A stretch of 64,000 nucleotides of DNA, from contig CP034989.1 of NCBI GenBank assembly GCA_004026145.2, forward strand, positions 2,742,134 to 2,806,133. Direction: 5' to 3'. A program made the translations under genes and the position numbers. The notes under the pieces were generated by a model. It was given only the letters and a program-made list of their open reading frames with translations. It made no database searches and was not told the DNA's origin. Within the stretch, counting starts at the first letter, position 1; each line of letters begins with the position of its first letter. Shown here one piece after another: positions 1 through 11,800 of the stretch. This DNA is from Takifugu bimaculatus (Eukaryota; Chordata; Actinopteri; Tetraodontiformes; Tetraodontidae).

Positions 1-319
1 GGATTCAGATACAATCGATGTCTATTAGAATCAAGGGGTTATTGATTGAAAAAGGAGAAATGGTATGTGTGTGTGTGGGGGGGGATCTTTCCCCCTTTTA
101 TCCTCACTAAATACTGTAATCAGATTTACCCACCACCAAACTGGGATCTGTACATTCCTGTCTGTGGGCCATACTGGCAATTTACTGGCTTATATTTAGA
201 ACTTGCTGCGGCTATTTTTAATAAACCAAGAGAGTTGTCGGTGCGTGTGGGCACCAATGTGGCCCAAATCCTTTTTTGTATGATCTGTATAGGTTCTTCA
301 CGTGAGCGGCACAGCTCTG

Positions 320-320
<1 letters not shown>

Positions 321-351
<31 letters not shown>
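321..351. repeat. (TG)n microsatellite
   Basis: About 15 TG units. A second TG tract of about 10 units follows at 496-516. Open frames through these encode only Cys-Val or Thr-His repeats and are not genes. Confidence 0.95.
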
Positions 352-355
<4 letters not shown>

Positions 356-3300
356 CCTCGAGTGAGGGGGAGCTTTTCCACAAGGTGACATTTAGGGGAC
401 AGTTTCACACACTAAAGATATGGCTGCTTTAACTGCGGTTTATCACCTGCTACTGGAGACGTCACACGGTCTTAAGAAAGCTGTATATCAGGACACGTGT
501 GTGTGTGTGTGTGTGTTCTTTCAATAGTCACACTGTCACAACTTCTTCGCAGCTGTGGCCTCAGTCCTTTTTCCAGATCGGGCTGGTTTAAAGTGGTACC
601 GCCCTTCAGCTTCTTTGATTTAAGATTGGACTTAAGATTCCTTCGACGTTGTTCCGACATGGCTCCATCATTTGGCTCCACCAGCTTGTTGGCTAATCTT
701 CCCTAGACCGAAGCAACAGCCCTCAAAGGAGATTTGACCTTGTCGTTCATCATAAGCACTTTTCTTTTGCTCCATTTCCAAAGTGAATTGTGTAAATGAA
801 ATAAACGGGCTTAAACACTGGGGCGAAGGAGGTGAAGTGTGCTTCCACCAATCAGCTTCCTTTATCACCCCCTGAAACAGGAAATCTGAATAGTTTATTT
901 CCTATCTTATTTTTTCCCCAAAGAATTCTGCGATTGGTGAAAGGTTTTTTTTTTTTTCCTGGGTAATTTTGGTGGAAACGCGCCAATGTTTTTCCAAAAA
1001 CCCGGGTCAAGGAAAAGGCCGAGAAAGAGCAACTGTCTGGAGCATCCCCGACAAAAGTAAATCCATTTAAAAGGCTTCCATCAAAGAGAGGCAAACTGGG
1101 GACAGCGTCCATGTTAAATGTGGCTCCTTCTTCCCAACATTCCCCCTCAGACGGGTGTTTGTTAGCTCGTTACTGGGCTCTGCGCTGCCAGTGACGTATG
1201 GACTCATTCTGCAGGCGAAGCAGCAGACTCGGACAGCGTGCCGCAGTCTCCAATCAGCATGTCAGTCACACACAGCACACATCTGTGTGTCTGAAACACA
1301 CACACACACAGACACACACACCCTTCAGTGGACACATTTTAGCGACTGCACGAGTGCAACATTTCCATTAGAGAGTCATCAGATTTTGGGATTCTGTTGA
1401 CATTTTTAAAAGACGCGCACAGTCGTCCACTGATGGATGAATCCCGAAAACGGCGATTATTGTTAGGAATCACCGGGTGGTTATTAGAATGGTTATTTGA
1501 ATGGAAATGAAGCGCAGGATTATGTGTGGTTACTCTCTTGGTGTGAAATGTGTGTTTTCACGAAATGAAATTTGCGGAAGTGATTTGTAAGATGGTGAAA
1601 GACAACAGGATTTTAATGAGAGCTTGTTTGATTTGGGAATTGGAAATCGGAATGTCTTCTTCACGCTGATTTGCCTGTTTAGTAGAAAGTAAATATAGCC
1701 AATCCCCCCCCCCACCAAGCCATCTCACCGCACTTTCGTCCTTCGTCTTGCTTTGTGTCGGCTCCTTTTGTCTAACCTTCATTTTTAATCCAGTATTTTC
1801 ACAGACAGAGAAGCAAATAAGATCTTAATGACACCAGAGATGTTGAAAGGAGAAAGGGTAAACGAAGGAGAAACAACATGAATCTTTGACGCCTTTTCTC
1901 CGGCAATCTTCCCGTCAGTCGATGAAGGGGGGGGGGGTCAAACAATAGCAAAATAGGCTGCTGTGCTGTGTGTTTCCTCACCCTCCTGACAACTCCACAG
2001 CAATCAATAATCAATCCCTAATCTCTCTTGCCTGTCTTGTAGCTTCTGTCTTCCTCTTTTAGTTCGTCCTTTGTCTTTTTCCCCCTCCAAGGCTTGACTC
2101 TCCCTTGGCGTTGAACCTGCAGCGAGGACACAACACACACGCTTTACCTTTTTTTGAGAACAGACCGGAATGATAATTATATTGCACGGAATTAAAGACA
2201 TAATTGCCACACGTTCTGAAAACCAGGCCGGTTCGCTGCCTCTGCCACTGACACGGTGGGAAAAGGAGATGGCCTGTGAATGCAAAAATGGTCTCTCAGG
2301 ATGCGGGAGCTGATATGTGTTCAGTCGTGACCTGACCTAGCAACAGGACATTACAGGAGGGGGCGGAGCTAGTTATCTTGCTCCGGTCTGTGGCGCTAGG
2401 CTAATGGTAGCTGCCGCTGGCGCGGCGCTTGTTAAAATTGCACTACCTTGTTCAACATTGGGATTTTTAGAGTAAATCCCCCTGATAAGAACTCCACTGA
2501 TCCGTGTCAGCCGCACTAACAGAGACTGCTGCTTACAGTAGTTGGAGTGTGTTTTTAATGAGCGGCACAGCCACAGACCTTCCAACCTTACAGGAAGTTG
2601 CTGAAATGACAGCTACAGCATATGCAGAGCGCCACATCTTCAATCCACAATCGCTTTTAAAGTGGGTTTAAAAGCCTTGGAATCCCCAGAGAACATCTTT
2701 CCAGAGGTGCTAAGTTGCTCCTCCTGCCCGGTGATGGCAGAAAGCAGCCGTTCTGCACACACCACAACACGAAGGTCATAATTCTACTGTACCTGTTGCT
2801 GTACAGGTGGCTGTTGTTCCCAGAGATGTTAATTGTTCCCACATGGACTGAAGGGAGAAGAACGATTAGTGGACTGGAGAGCGGTAGCCAGGGTTAAACA
2901 GGAGAAGAGAGATTAAATAATATTTAATCCACCTGCTTTTGTATCCACGTGGCCCCCCTGTTGGCCCGTTATCTGCTGCTCCTGCTGTACCTGTGCCAGG
3001 CCGTCAACCCTGCTGCCATTTTAAAACCTCTTTACAATTAAAACTAAGAGCTTTGGCTACAAACAGAAGAAGAAAGCAGGCCTGCAGACTGAAAGGTCCA
3101 GAGGTGGATATCGAGACAAAGGAGAAAACATTTGACTTGCCTGCTTTGAAAACGTTATTGTACGTAAGAGGATTAGGGTGTGGAATCCTGGGAGGATTTT
3201 ACACAGACGGAACCAAACCATTTTACGTCCCTCTTTCAATCCATGTTTTTGTTCAAAATAATCGCGAAAAGAACTCATTAATTTTTTTGTGGGGGATGAA

Positions 3301-5429
3301 TGGTCTTCATAGATTATTTTGATGAAAGATTGTAAAACTCAGTCTTTACTAAACTGTAACGGTACTAAAAAGCTCAAAACATCAAATTTGGTGAGAAAGA
3401 ATGAGGTCACATTGTGATGCACTGGAAAGAAAATACCTCTAATGTTACTTTTCTCTTATCCTTTCAATGTGAAATTTGTTGCAAAAATGCTCCACAGATG
3501 CAGGTGTGACTTTAATATCGCTGGGAAACTACGGCAACAGGTGCCGAGCAACCAGAGGCAGCAAACAATGGAGGCGGGATACAATATGAGCATTTTGACT
3601 TTAAATTGCTCGTTCAGTGCCTCCATTCTCTTTCTTAATAAGCAGAACTTCCTCATCTGTGATGTTGAACACTTGTATAACCTGATAGATAAGTGAGCAG
3701 AAATGACGGCATATTTTTTCCTTTCAACCTCTATGTTGTTTCTCATGTTTTACATTGGAAAAGTGGTTAATTTCTGCTGCTCCAGTCTTCAAACGCTGCC
3801 TTATTAGCAGCTGAGGAGCCTTATTTGCATTTCTCCGGATTGCAGGACTCTGAAAGAGCTCCACGCGTGTGCTTTTCGTCTCTCCGGGGGAGACGGAGAT
3901 CACAATCTCTGCAGGATCAGCCGGTAATGGTCGGAAATCCTGCCGGAGTGGGCGTTTGTGGGATTGGGGGGAAAAAAGAAACAAAGAAAGAGAGAGTGGG
4001 GAGGGGGGCAGTCTGCAGGCCTCTGCAGCATCAAAAAGACAACTTGAGATTGAAAGTACTGTTGGCACCTGTGCCCGCTCATCGGTCTCAGAGGGTAGTC
4101 TGCTTTTCAGTGCGGTGCATGAGGACAGGTGACAGGAGTCGCCACGCTTGGCCTTCTGCTCCGTTTTAGGCTCCGCTCCAGAACTCTTATTTTACAATTC
4201 CAAATGCGAGCCCTCAAAACTCCAATCTTTTATTCATTGTTCTGATTGTGAAAGACGTAGGTGGTTCCAAGTGCTTACTGTTGCCTCCCAAAATGACATT
4301 TAGTGATTACTGAGCTGAGGCAGAGTGGCTGCTTTCAATCAAGTAGCTGGCTTTATTCAATAAGCCTTTCCTCTCACGCACAAACACACGTCTCAGACCA
4401 GGCGATGGCGGCTCTCACGCCAGAATCGAGACCCAAATCAGGCTCCGCTTATTCACTCTTCGCGTGTTTCTGACACTCAGGCATAAATGAAAAGTTAAAG
4501 ATTTGCTTCTTTTACAGTCACAGAGGCCGCTTGGAAAGTCATCCGAGATATTGTGCTGCTCCTTTCCGGTATCAAGTGTAAAATAATGATGTGCACATTT
4601 CGGTGGGTCATAGCGACCGCTGCCCCGGAACCCAGTTCAACTTAACCCGGCAACGAACACAACGGCGAGAGGGTCCAGATTGAATTCCTGCAAAGACCCA
4701 ACGTACGATGTCTGCAGGGACACGCATATGGCATATTTAATTTTGTGGCTTATATGAAACATCAGCATATCAAAGACAAAGGAACAGATGGAGCAGCTCA
4801 GTATGGAGGGAACGGCGCTTCATTAGCTAGCTTTCCAAACCAACCCGAGCAGTTCCTGCCTTCTTTTGTCATTTCTATATCAAAATTGGAATATTTAAAA
4901 CTTCTGCTGAAGCACAACCTCAATTGGGCTCCAAATCTTGGTGCACATCTAATTCCTTAAAGCTTTAGAACCATTGTAACAAGTAAATGAGTGACACATT
5001 ATAATTACATTAAATCCGAATACAAATTGTAATCTGCTGTAATTTGCAATCAAAATCTGATTATGCAACATCACAACTTGTAATTCGATGACGCTTGTGT
5101 CACGTTTTACCAAGATTCCGTAATAGAATCGGGTTATAAATTGTGATACCTTGTAATCAGCTATAATCTTTTTATCTTTAAAAGTAAAGTGAACGTATCA
5201 GATTATGTATATACATGCTCTAATCAAATTACCACAGGATTGCAGCACTCAGCCTTCCCACACATTTTGATCAGCAAACACTCAGCGAGTAATTTGTTTG
5301 GTGGATGAGTGCCTCACTCATTGTTCATGTAAACACTGGGAATAAATAACTGGGAATTTGAGGCCTCTATATTAAAAAAAAAGACCGTGCAGGCGCCCAC
5401 TCTTTCCAAATTAAATTAAAAGAATAACA

Positions 5430-5660
5430 GAGACTGATTAATGATTTTCATTAAACCCCACGCAACAATAATTCATCCTCGGAGCACAAGGTGTTTATTA
5501 CCCACGTGCACATGTAATTAGTATAAGGTTCTGGTATCTTAAACAGAAAATTTCAATTGGCGATGCTGAGCAGCGCTAATAGGAAGCTGCATCGGCTCTG
5601 ATAGAGGCGCCGCGGATGTATTGGTGCAACGTTGAAGCTGCTTTCCTCAATGTCCCCCAC
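5430..5660. promoter_or_regulatory. candidate regulatory patch left of chchd3
   Basis: Within 90 bp there are ATTAATGA (5437-5444), TTTATTA (5494-5500), a CACGTG E-box (5503-5508) and TAATTA (5515-5520). No repeat character is seen. A regulatory role is inferred from motif clustering only. Confidence 0.25.
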
Positions 5661-5914
5661 AATTAACCCACGAGTGCGGCGCCAGCAACGGCACATCCTA
5701 ATGAGACATCTTCCCTCCGGCGCTTTAAATCAGCAAATGAAGGCTGGGTCGGCGTGTGTAAGAAATAACATTTCAATCCAGTCCTGACGCCAACCCGGGA
5801 ATAGCCTCTGTTGTTCATGGCCGCGCTTCCATCAACTTCACAGGCACTGAAACCTCGCTGCATTGATAAGATATTACCCATCATCCCCTGAGGCATCCCC
5901 CAACACACACAGTC

Positions 5915-5936
5915 CACACACACACACACACACACA
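5915..5936. repeat. (CA)n microsatellite
   Basis: About 11 CA units with a shorter CA tract just before it (from 5902). Confidence 0.9.
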
Positions 5937-6119
5937 TCCGCACCTGCGGGGTTAAACTCCCAGTGCAGATAAGCCAATGTCATCCACACAGAGCATCACC
6001 GCCGCGCCATGTCTGCTCTATCAAAATCAATAACAGCCCCCCCCCGAGGGCGAGCGCCGCCGCCGCCGCCGCCGCCGTGTTTAAGAGCAAAAAGCACCAC
6101 ACCAGCAGTAATAAGAACC

Positions 6120-6260
6120 TTGTTAATGAGCTCCAGAGAAAGGTCAATTCCAAACAAAAGAATTCCTCCTTATAAATATTTAAGTGTGATTAACATTAGC
6201 AGTCCTAATTACTGCCATCAGTCTTGGCGCCGTGAAAGCGCCTTTGATTAGTCACCACTC
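6120..6260. promoter_or_regulatory. candidate regulatory patch left of chchd3
   Basis: CTAATTA at 6205-6211 and a TCF/LEF-like CTTTGATTAG at 6242-6251 flank a GGCGCC palindrome; GTTAATGAG lies at 6122-6130. Motif-based inference only. Confidence 0.25.
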
Positions 6261-6931
6261 AGGCCGCCTCACTCGGCTCAAGAGCCATCCTGCAAGGCCT
6301 GAAGGGGAAGCTACTGAGGGAGACGGTCCGCAAAGGTTGCTTCCCCACACGGAATTAAACATGCAAAGCGAGCTAAGTGGAAATCAGCGCTGCATTTCAG
6401 TTAAAGCTGGAAAAGGCACAAAAGATAGATCTGAGAATCTTAGCAGTCCCACTAATGCCCCCGCCCATGTGCATTTGCAGGCCCGGGCCTGGATGATGTC
6501 CTACCACAGACCCCCTGTCCCCCATTTGGAAGAAAGGAACATCTGAGCCCTGTTATAAGGTGAAGTCACAGCGTAGCAGCATCGGGACGCTCGTAGCAGC
6601 TATTACCTGACATCCAGGATGGGGGGGGGGGGGCTGCATTCTTCTAAGACATCATAAAGGGATGTTTCCTTGTGTGTCACGCCAAATTTCAGTGTGTTTG
6701 CACAGCTGGACCGAGTGTAGTGTGTGTGCAACTATCCCCTGGGCCGTGCGTGTGTGTGTGTGTCTAAGTGGCTGGTGATGATGTCATCCACGCCAATATG
6801 ACCTCGTCACCGAGATGAAACGCAGCTAAACAGATTGAAGTGTGTGTCTGTGCTGCCAACGCCTGGAGGCACATTTACTCAGACGCTGGGTAGAATAGGG
6901 TCTCCAACACAAAGTCCGCTCATCTTTCGGC

Positions 6932-6959
<28 letters not shown>
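6932..6959. repeat. (TG)n microsatellite
   Basis: About 14 uninterrupted TG units in intergenic DNA. Confidence 0.93.
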
Positions 6960-6962
<3 letters not shown>

Positions 6963-7984
6963 AAAATACAATATCTCATTTTTGCCCTCCGGGCTTTTAC
7001 ATATTATGGAGAAAGTATGTGTGTGTGTGAGCTGTAAATACATTATTTCTGTCTCTGTATTCGTATTTTGGGTAAAGGTGCTTTCTTTATGGACTAAAGC
7101 AGCTCACGGGACTGACAAAGAGCGCTCTCCACACACACTTTTGTCCACGCGGCGGGCGCGGAAGGGACAATAAGCGCGGGGCGTCTGAACTGGCAGCGGT
7201 CATCCAAGTACATCAGGCTTGCAGAAGAAATTAACAGCAGAAACGCTCCAGGCGCCAGCTGCGCGCCACATTGCAGGGAAGCCACGTTGTAAGTCTAAAG
7301 TAATTTAAATCCTCTTCTGAAGGATGAGAAAACATTTTTTACACTGGCGGGGATTAGCCTAAACTGGCAGGTCATGGGTGGATAGGCTTATGCAGGGCCA
7401 TGTAACAGGTTTAGTAGCCACTGCCTCGTGGCAGAGTCATAGAATTCTCCCGGTTCTGTCCTGTCAGACCTTCATGTGGCATTTTGGTCAGGTCCATTGA
7501 GTCGCTATTGGCCGATGACTCCACTGTTGACACTTTTGTTCGAAAACTTCACAATTGATACCGTTCCTAAGGTTCCAATTCCACCAGCGGACCTCTATCT
7601 TACTGGCCGTCGTTCGGGCTTTGAAAAATTCATGTTGTTGGAGTCCCTGAAAAGAGCACAAGGAGAAAAAGAATGGCCGTAAAATGTCAAGCTAAAGAAC
7701 GGGGACACACTTTAATCCAGCAATCTGTTAACTTGCCTCCCATTAAAACCCGCGCCTCAGTTTTATCGTGCCTTTGGGAAGCTTTTCTCTTTCTCTTGCA
7801 GGGGAGCCATCACGGTATAAGCAGATAAAATGAATGATTTCAGATGGACCCTGCGCCTCCAAATATCCCGAAAAGTTGAATCAACATCTTTGAAAGTCTG
7901 TTTTTCATTAGACCGTCTCCATTTCTCTCCACAGCAGAATAATAGAAACCATCACAGCAACGTGGCTCCAGATTCCAGTGCGTG

Positions 7985-7986
<2 letters not shown>

Positions 7987-8050
<64 letters not shown>
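7987..8050. repeat. long (TG)n microsatellite
   Basis: About 32 uninterrupted TG units followed by a G-rich tail; one of the longest dinucleotide tracts in the window and able to adopt Z-DNA. It faces a CA tract about 175 bp away. Confidence 0.97.
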
Positions 8051-8052
<2 letters not shown>

Positions 8053-8224
8053 GGTGGGGGTGGGTCAGGGTCTTCGAGGTCATCTTCCTCCCGTGGTGTT
8101 CCTACTGTCTCCTCATCACAGCAGCACAGGGCCTCATTACCAGTGTTCACTTCTTCTCTGCGGGGAGAGTCAAAGCCAAGCGTCTCCCTGCTTCTGTCTC
8201 CCTACACAGACACACACAGACACA

Positions 8225-8225
<1 letters not shown>

Positions 8226-8265
<40 letters not shown>
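8226..8265. repeat. (CA)n microsatellite
   Basis: About 20 uninterrupted CA units preceded by imperfect CACAGA units from about 8205. Complementary in sense to the TG tract at 7987-8050. Confidence 0.97.
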
Positions 8266-8267
<2 letters not shown>

Positions 8268-11200
8268 CTGTGAATTGCACCATCTTAGCCTCTGATAAAT
8301 GTGAGCAAGTCCATTTGTTACCATTTCTTCTTTTCCGTCTACCATTCCCTCACAAGTTTGTGTCCTGCAGCTTATTATTCTGTGACTAAAGCTTTTATAT
8401 CTTCCAGTCCTACGCTGTGATCATGTGACCTTCAGGTCCCATTTTCTTGACTCCTGAAGTGAACACGGTAACACATTGAAAGGATTTTTTTTAAAGCAAT
8501 ATATGGTACAATAATCAGTCCTTTTTGAACTGCACCTTGGGCTCGATACACTAAAGCGGCGACCTTCCCCAGAAAGCAGAGCTTAAAGGAATCTGACTAT
8601 CAGAATAAAGGAATCTAAAGAATACAAGCAATCACACTGCTGTGACTTGTTTACGCGCATGCGGCGTATTCGCACGGCAAGCGTGCGGCTTTATGCTCGC
8701 TGTGACATTCACAGACCAAGACAGAAGCTCCTGCTCCCTGCCACGACACATCTCAGGACAAAGCATGGACCCGTTAGCAGCATTTATGCTCAGTTAGCCA
8801 AGACAAATTGATGTTGGCTGGACAGATTTAGTCCAGTTTACCTCCCAAAACATGAAGTATTCTACCTAATAACTATACGTGGGTTTTGACACATGGAAGT
8901 GTAAAGTTGAAAGAAAAAGCACTTGAATAACCGAATAAACATGGAGACAATGCGCCGCTCCCCCCTAGCTTCACAGCTTCTGGCTGGAATGAAACAGCCT
9001 TTTATATTGCTCGGCAGATGGACCCGGCACGGAGTGAGGGCAAAGAAGAGAAGATGTGCAAACTAAAATGAAAAGACAAATAAATAACAGCGCGAGAGAA
9101 TAGCAAAGGGGCGTGTTGGGGAGAGGAGAGCTCGATAAATCGCGGCCTGACGCAGGGCTGCAGGGAGGCCGGGCCGCCTGATGAATAGAGCCATCAGCCT
9201 AAGCAGAGGCTACAGAGCAGCCTGCCATCTGCCTGCCCATTACTAGAATAGAGTGGAGCACAGTCTACTCTCATCTTCAGGCCCCACTGGCATCACTGGC
9301 AGCCAGAAATCATCTACGTGCGCCCACATATGTCTTCACCCTCTCTAAAGTCCAAACAGGAAGTTGCGTCCAGAAGCACGCCTTTGTGTTCTCTGTTGTG
9401 TTCTTAATTTGCGCCGGTGCACGGCTTCGTCACGGGCTCTTCTGCGTTTGAATCAAACTCGCCCGCGTGTGTGTGAGCGCGCAGAAGGTGCAGGAGGCAA
9501 ACGTGGCCCTCAGAGAAGAGTTACAGCAGCGTGGCAGACGCTTCACACCTCATTGGCGAGGCGAGGAGAGCCAATCAGCGCCAACAGATCCGCCCCTCGG
9601 GCTGCCGGCCCATTGCTTATCTTGGATGAGATAGAAAGTGAAAGAAATGTAGGGGGGAAAGTAAGAAAAGAGCAAAGGGAGAGCGAACAAAAGAACCAAA
9701 TAAATGCAAACACAAGGGTAGGGATAGTGTGGAGATCCTGAAAAGCACACAGGAGGATAAAAGCTGCCGGGGGAACGTGGGGAAATCTTTAAAGGAAAAT
9801 CTTTCCTTCCTCCTCCAGGCAGGTCATTAAATCAAATGTGATTAGTCATCGCGGCGGTGCATTGGTTGGTTGCTATCTTTTTTTAGAGTCAGCTTCTTAG
9901 GAGAAGACACAATATAGAAATAAAAGCACAGAAATGAAATTGTAGCTTTATCCTAATCTCTAAGCCCAATACAAGGACTGGAATCAAGGGCAACGTCTCA
10001 CTGTCTGTGCAGAGACAGAAAAGCCAAAGTGGCTGCAGCTCCTATAAATAACAGCTGAAACAGCAGCGAGGAGGCAGAAGTTAATTAAAACACCCATAAA
10101 ATACTTGCAAAATGAGCAAAGGATTAAATCTAATGACAAACGGAAAAGAGTGCAAAACAGCGAGCGCGCCAATGTTGGTTTATTTGGCGTCGAAGAAAGT
10201 TTATGTGTTCTTATTGCACTTTTACTGCAAGTCACGGTTTCACACGCCCGGTTGGGACGCACATTAAAGTGACAGGCCCGCACTTAAATCATTCGTGCAG
10301 TTGTTTGCGTTTGCCTGGAGCACAGACCGTCAGAAGAACCCAGTCCAAGGAGGAAACGCAGAGCAGGAGTCACAGGGAAAGGTCCAGGGATGCAACTGGA
10401 GAGGGTGAAACAGAACACAGATTGGATGTCAGCTGGGTTTTTCCAACCAGCAATTCCTGAATTGTAGTGCTGGACACCTGGAAAAAAGACTCCTTAATCA
10501 AGCTTTAAGTATAGTGAGGGAGAAACACACTCATTACTGACATTTCACCCTTAAATCACCTCTTGTGGGTCAGAAAAGTCACAGATCGAGAAAAAATTAT
10601 GCCCCCGTGCCTCTGTGAGAGAACACCTGCCATGAACTCCACACCCATTACCCCCAACACACAGTAGTGCACGTGCACACACACGCACACGCGCACACGA
10701 CATCGAATAGAAGCTAACCCCTCACCCATCTAGACGGCAAAAGTCAAAAAGCGAAAGGACAGCTGACTGATAGAGAGGCAGAAGGGGATTAGTCACCATG
10801 AATTACATGCTTGCACACACACACACACACAGGCTGACGTCCACTTCAGAACAGGACTGTGTCCCTCTGATGTCCACACCGCACAGAAGAGAGGGAACAA
10901 TCTGAGGGGGGGGAGACAGAAATGATGAAGGGGCCACAAGGAAGAGGTGGAGGAGCTGCAGAATGAGCAAGAGGCAGCAGTTTTACGGCGCGGTGCATCT
11001 GCATCTCCTGGGTTCATTCATTTAGTTCTGCAAAATGTCACCGTGACAACACCAAGGCTGCGAAACCATGAAAGATGGACAATACTGGCTGCAATTAGCA
11101 TAAAACGCACACATCTCTGCACCCCCTGGAGACCAAGCCCGCTGAATATTTATAGAAGAAAGTTTGAATAAAAAGAAGTTTCGTGCTGCATTGCTTCTTT

Positions 11201-11699
11201 TATTACTTCTGATCAGACATCGTCACAAGTGCTGGTCTGGGTGAACACTCGACACACACGTTACATTATACAAACAGGCATCAACACACACTGATGTGCA
11301 CACCAGGAGGACTGTGCATGAGGGAGGGCACTGAAAATAGATCTATTTGGGGAAATGGAAGTGGTTGGTGAGAAAGGTGGCGTCTGCTCGTTCAACTTTA
11401 GCGGCCAAGCCCAGGCTTGAAAGGTCCGGCCGACCCTTGCTGCCGCTCAAGAGGATTCTCTTCTTAAAAGGTTCCCAGGAACGACAGACACAAGAGGGAA
11501 AGGTGAAAAACTGAGACGGAAGAGCGTCGTCGCTCTCTGGATACTGTGTTTGGTGGCGCTAGTCCTACGTGGATCGGTTCTCCACAGGGTTTAGAGGGTG
11601 TGTTGCTTGGTGCCGACTCATTCTTCATGTCCTCCACGCCGGTTTGGTGCGTCTGTCAGTTGATGAAGAATTGCCGCTGCTCTCCCTTTTTTCCTCCCT

Positions 11700-11800
11700 C
11701 CTCCTTATCCTCCAGTTCTTAATTTATTCTGTGGATGAATAAAGGGAGACTTGTGTTAAAGGGACAGCAAAACTCTTATAGCCAAACAAAGCCATCAGCT
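11700..11800 (-). CDS. chchd3: chchd3 exon 8 (proposed terminal exon): last codon, stop and 3' UTR
   Basis: Downstream of exon 7 on the minus strand there is a strong acceptor at 11801: a pyrimidine tract running through CTCTCCCTCCTTTCAG, with a plausible CTGA branch site just before it. In phase 0 the exon reads AGC TGA, so the protein would end …NNAKQS. Human continues AKQSMLEKGG, so the serine after the junction is kept but the last six residues are not. An AATAAA signal lies about 70 bases after the stop. The true terminal exon could instead lie left of the window; the 3' end given is approximate. Confidence 0.42.

Larger units (their letters stand above)
1..11699. other. intergenic region 3' of chchd3
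   Basis: No exon, RNA gene or intact mobile element was recognised on either strand. It holds several (TG/CA)n tracts, G-runs (about 1927-1938 and 6620-6633), a short CCG repeat at about 6056-6077, and AT-rich motif clusters at 5430-5660 and 6120-6260. In human the next gene on this side is PLXNA4, so regulatory DNA for a plexin gene could lie here; this is inferred from synteny only. Confidence 0.6.

Noticed and set aside
7830..8389. Several overlapping open frames of 80-147 codons through TG/CA tracts
   Set aside because: They consist of Cys-Val or Thr-His repeats created by the microsatellites, with no splice or start support.
11655..11690. Minus-strand reading ending EQRQFFIN and stop, considered as an alternative chchd3 terminus
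   Set aside because: The sequence upstream is purine-rich and gives no usable pyrimidine tract or acceptor.
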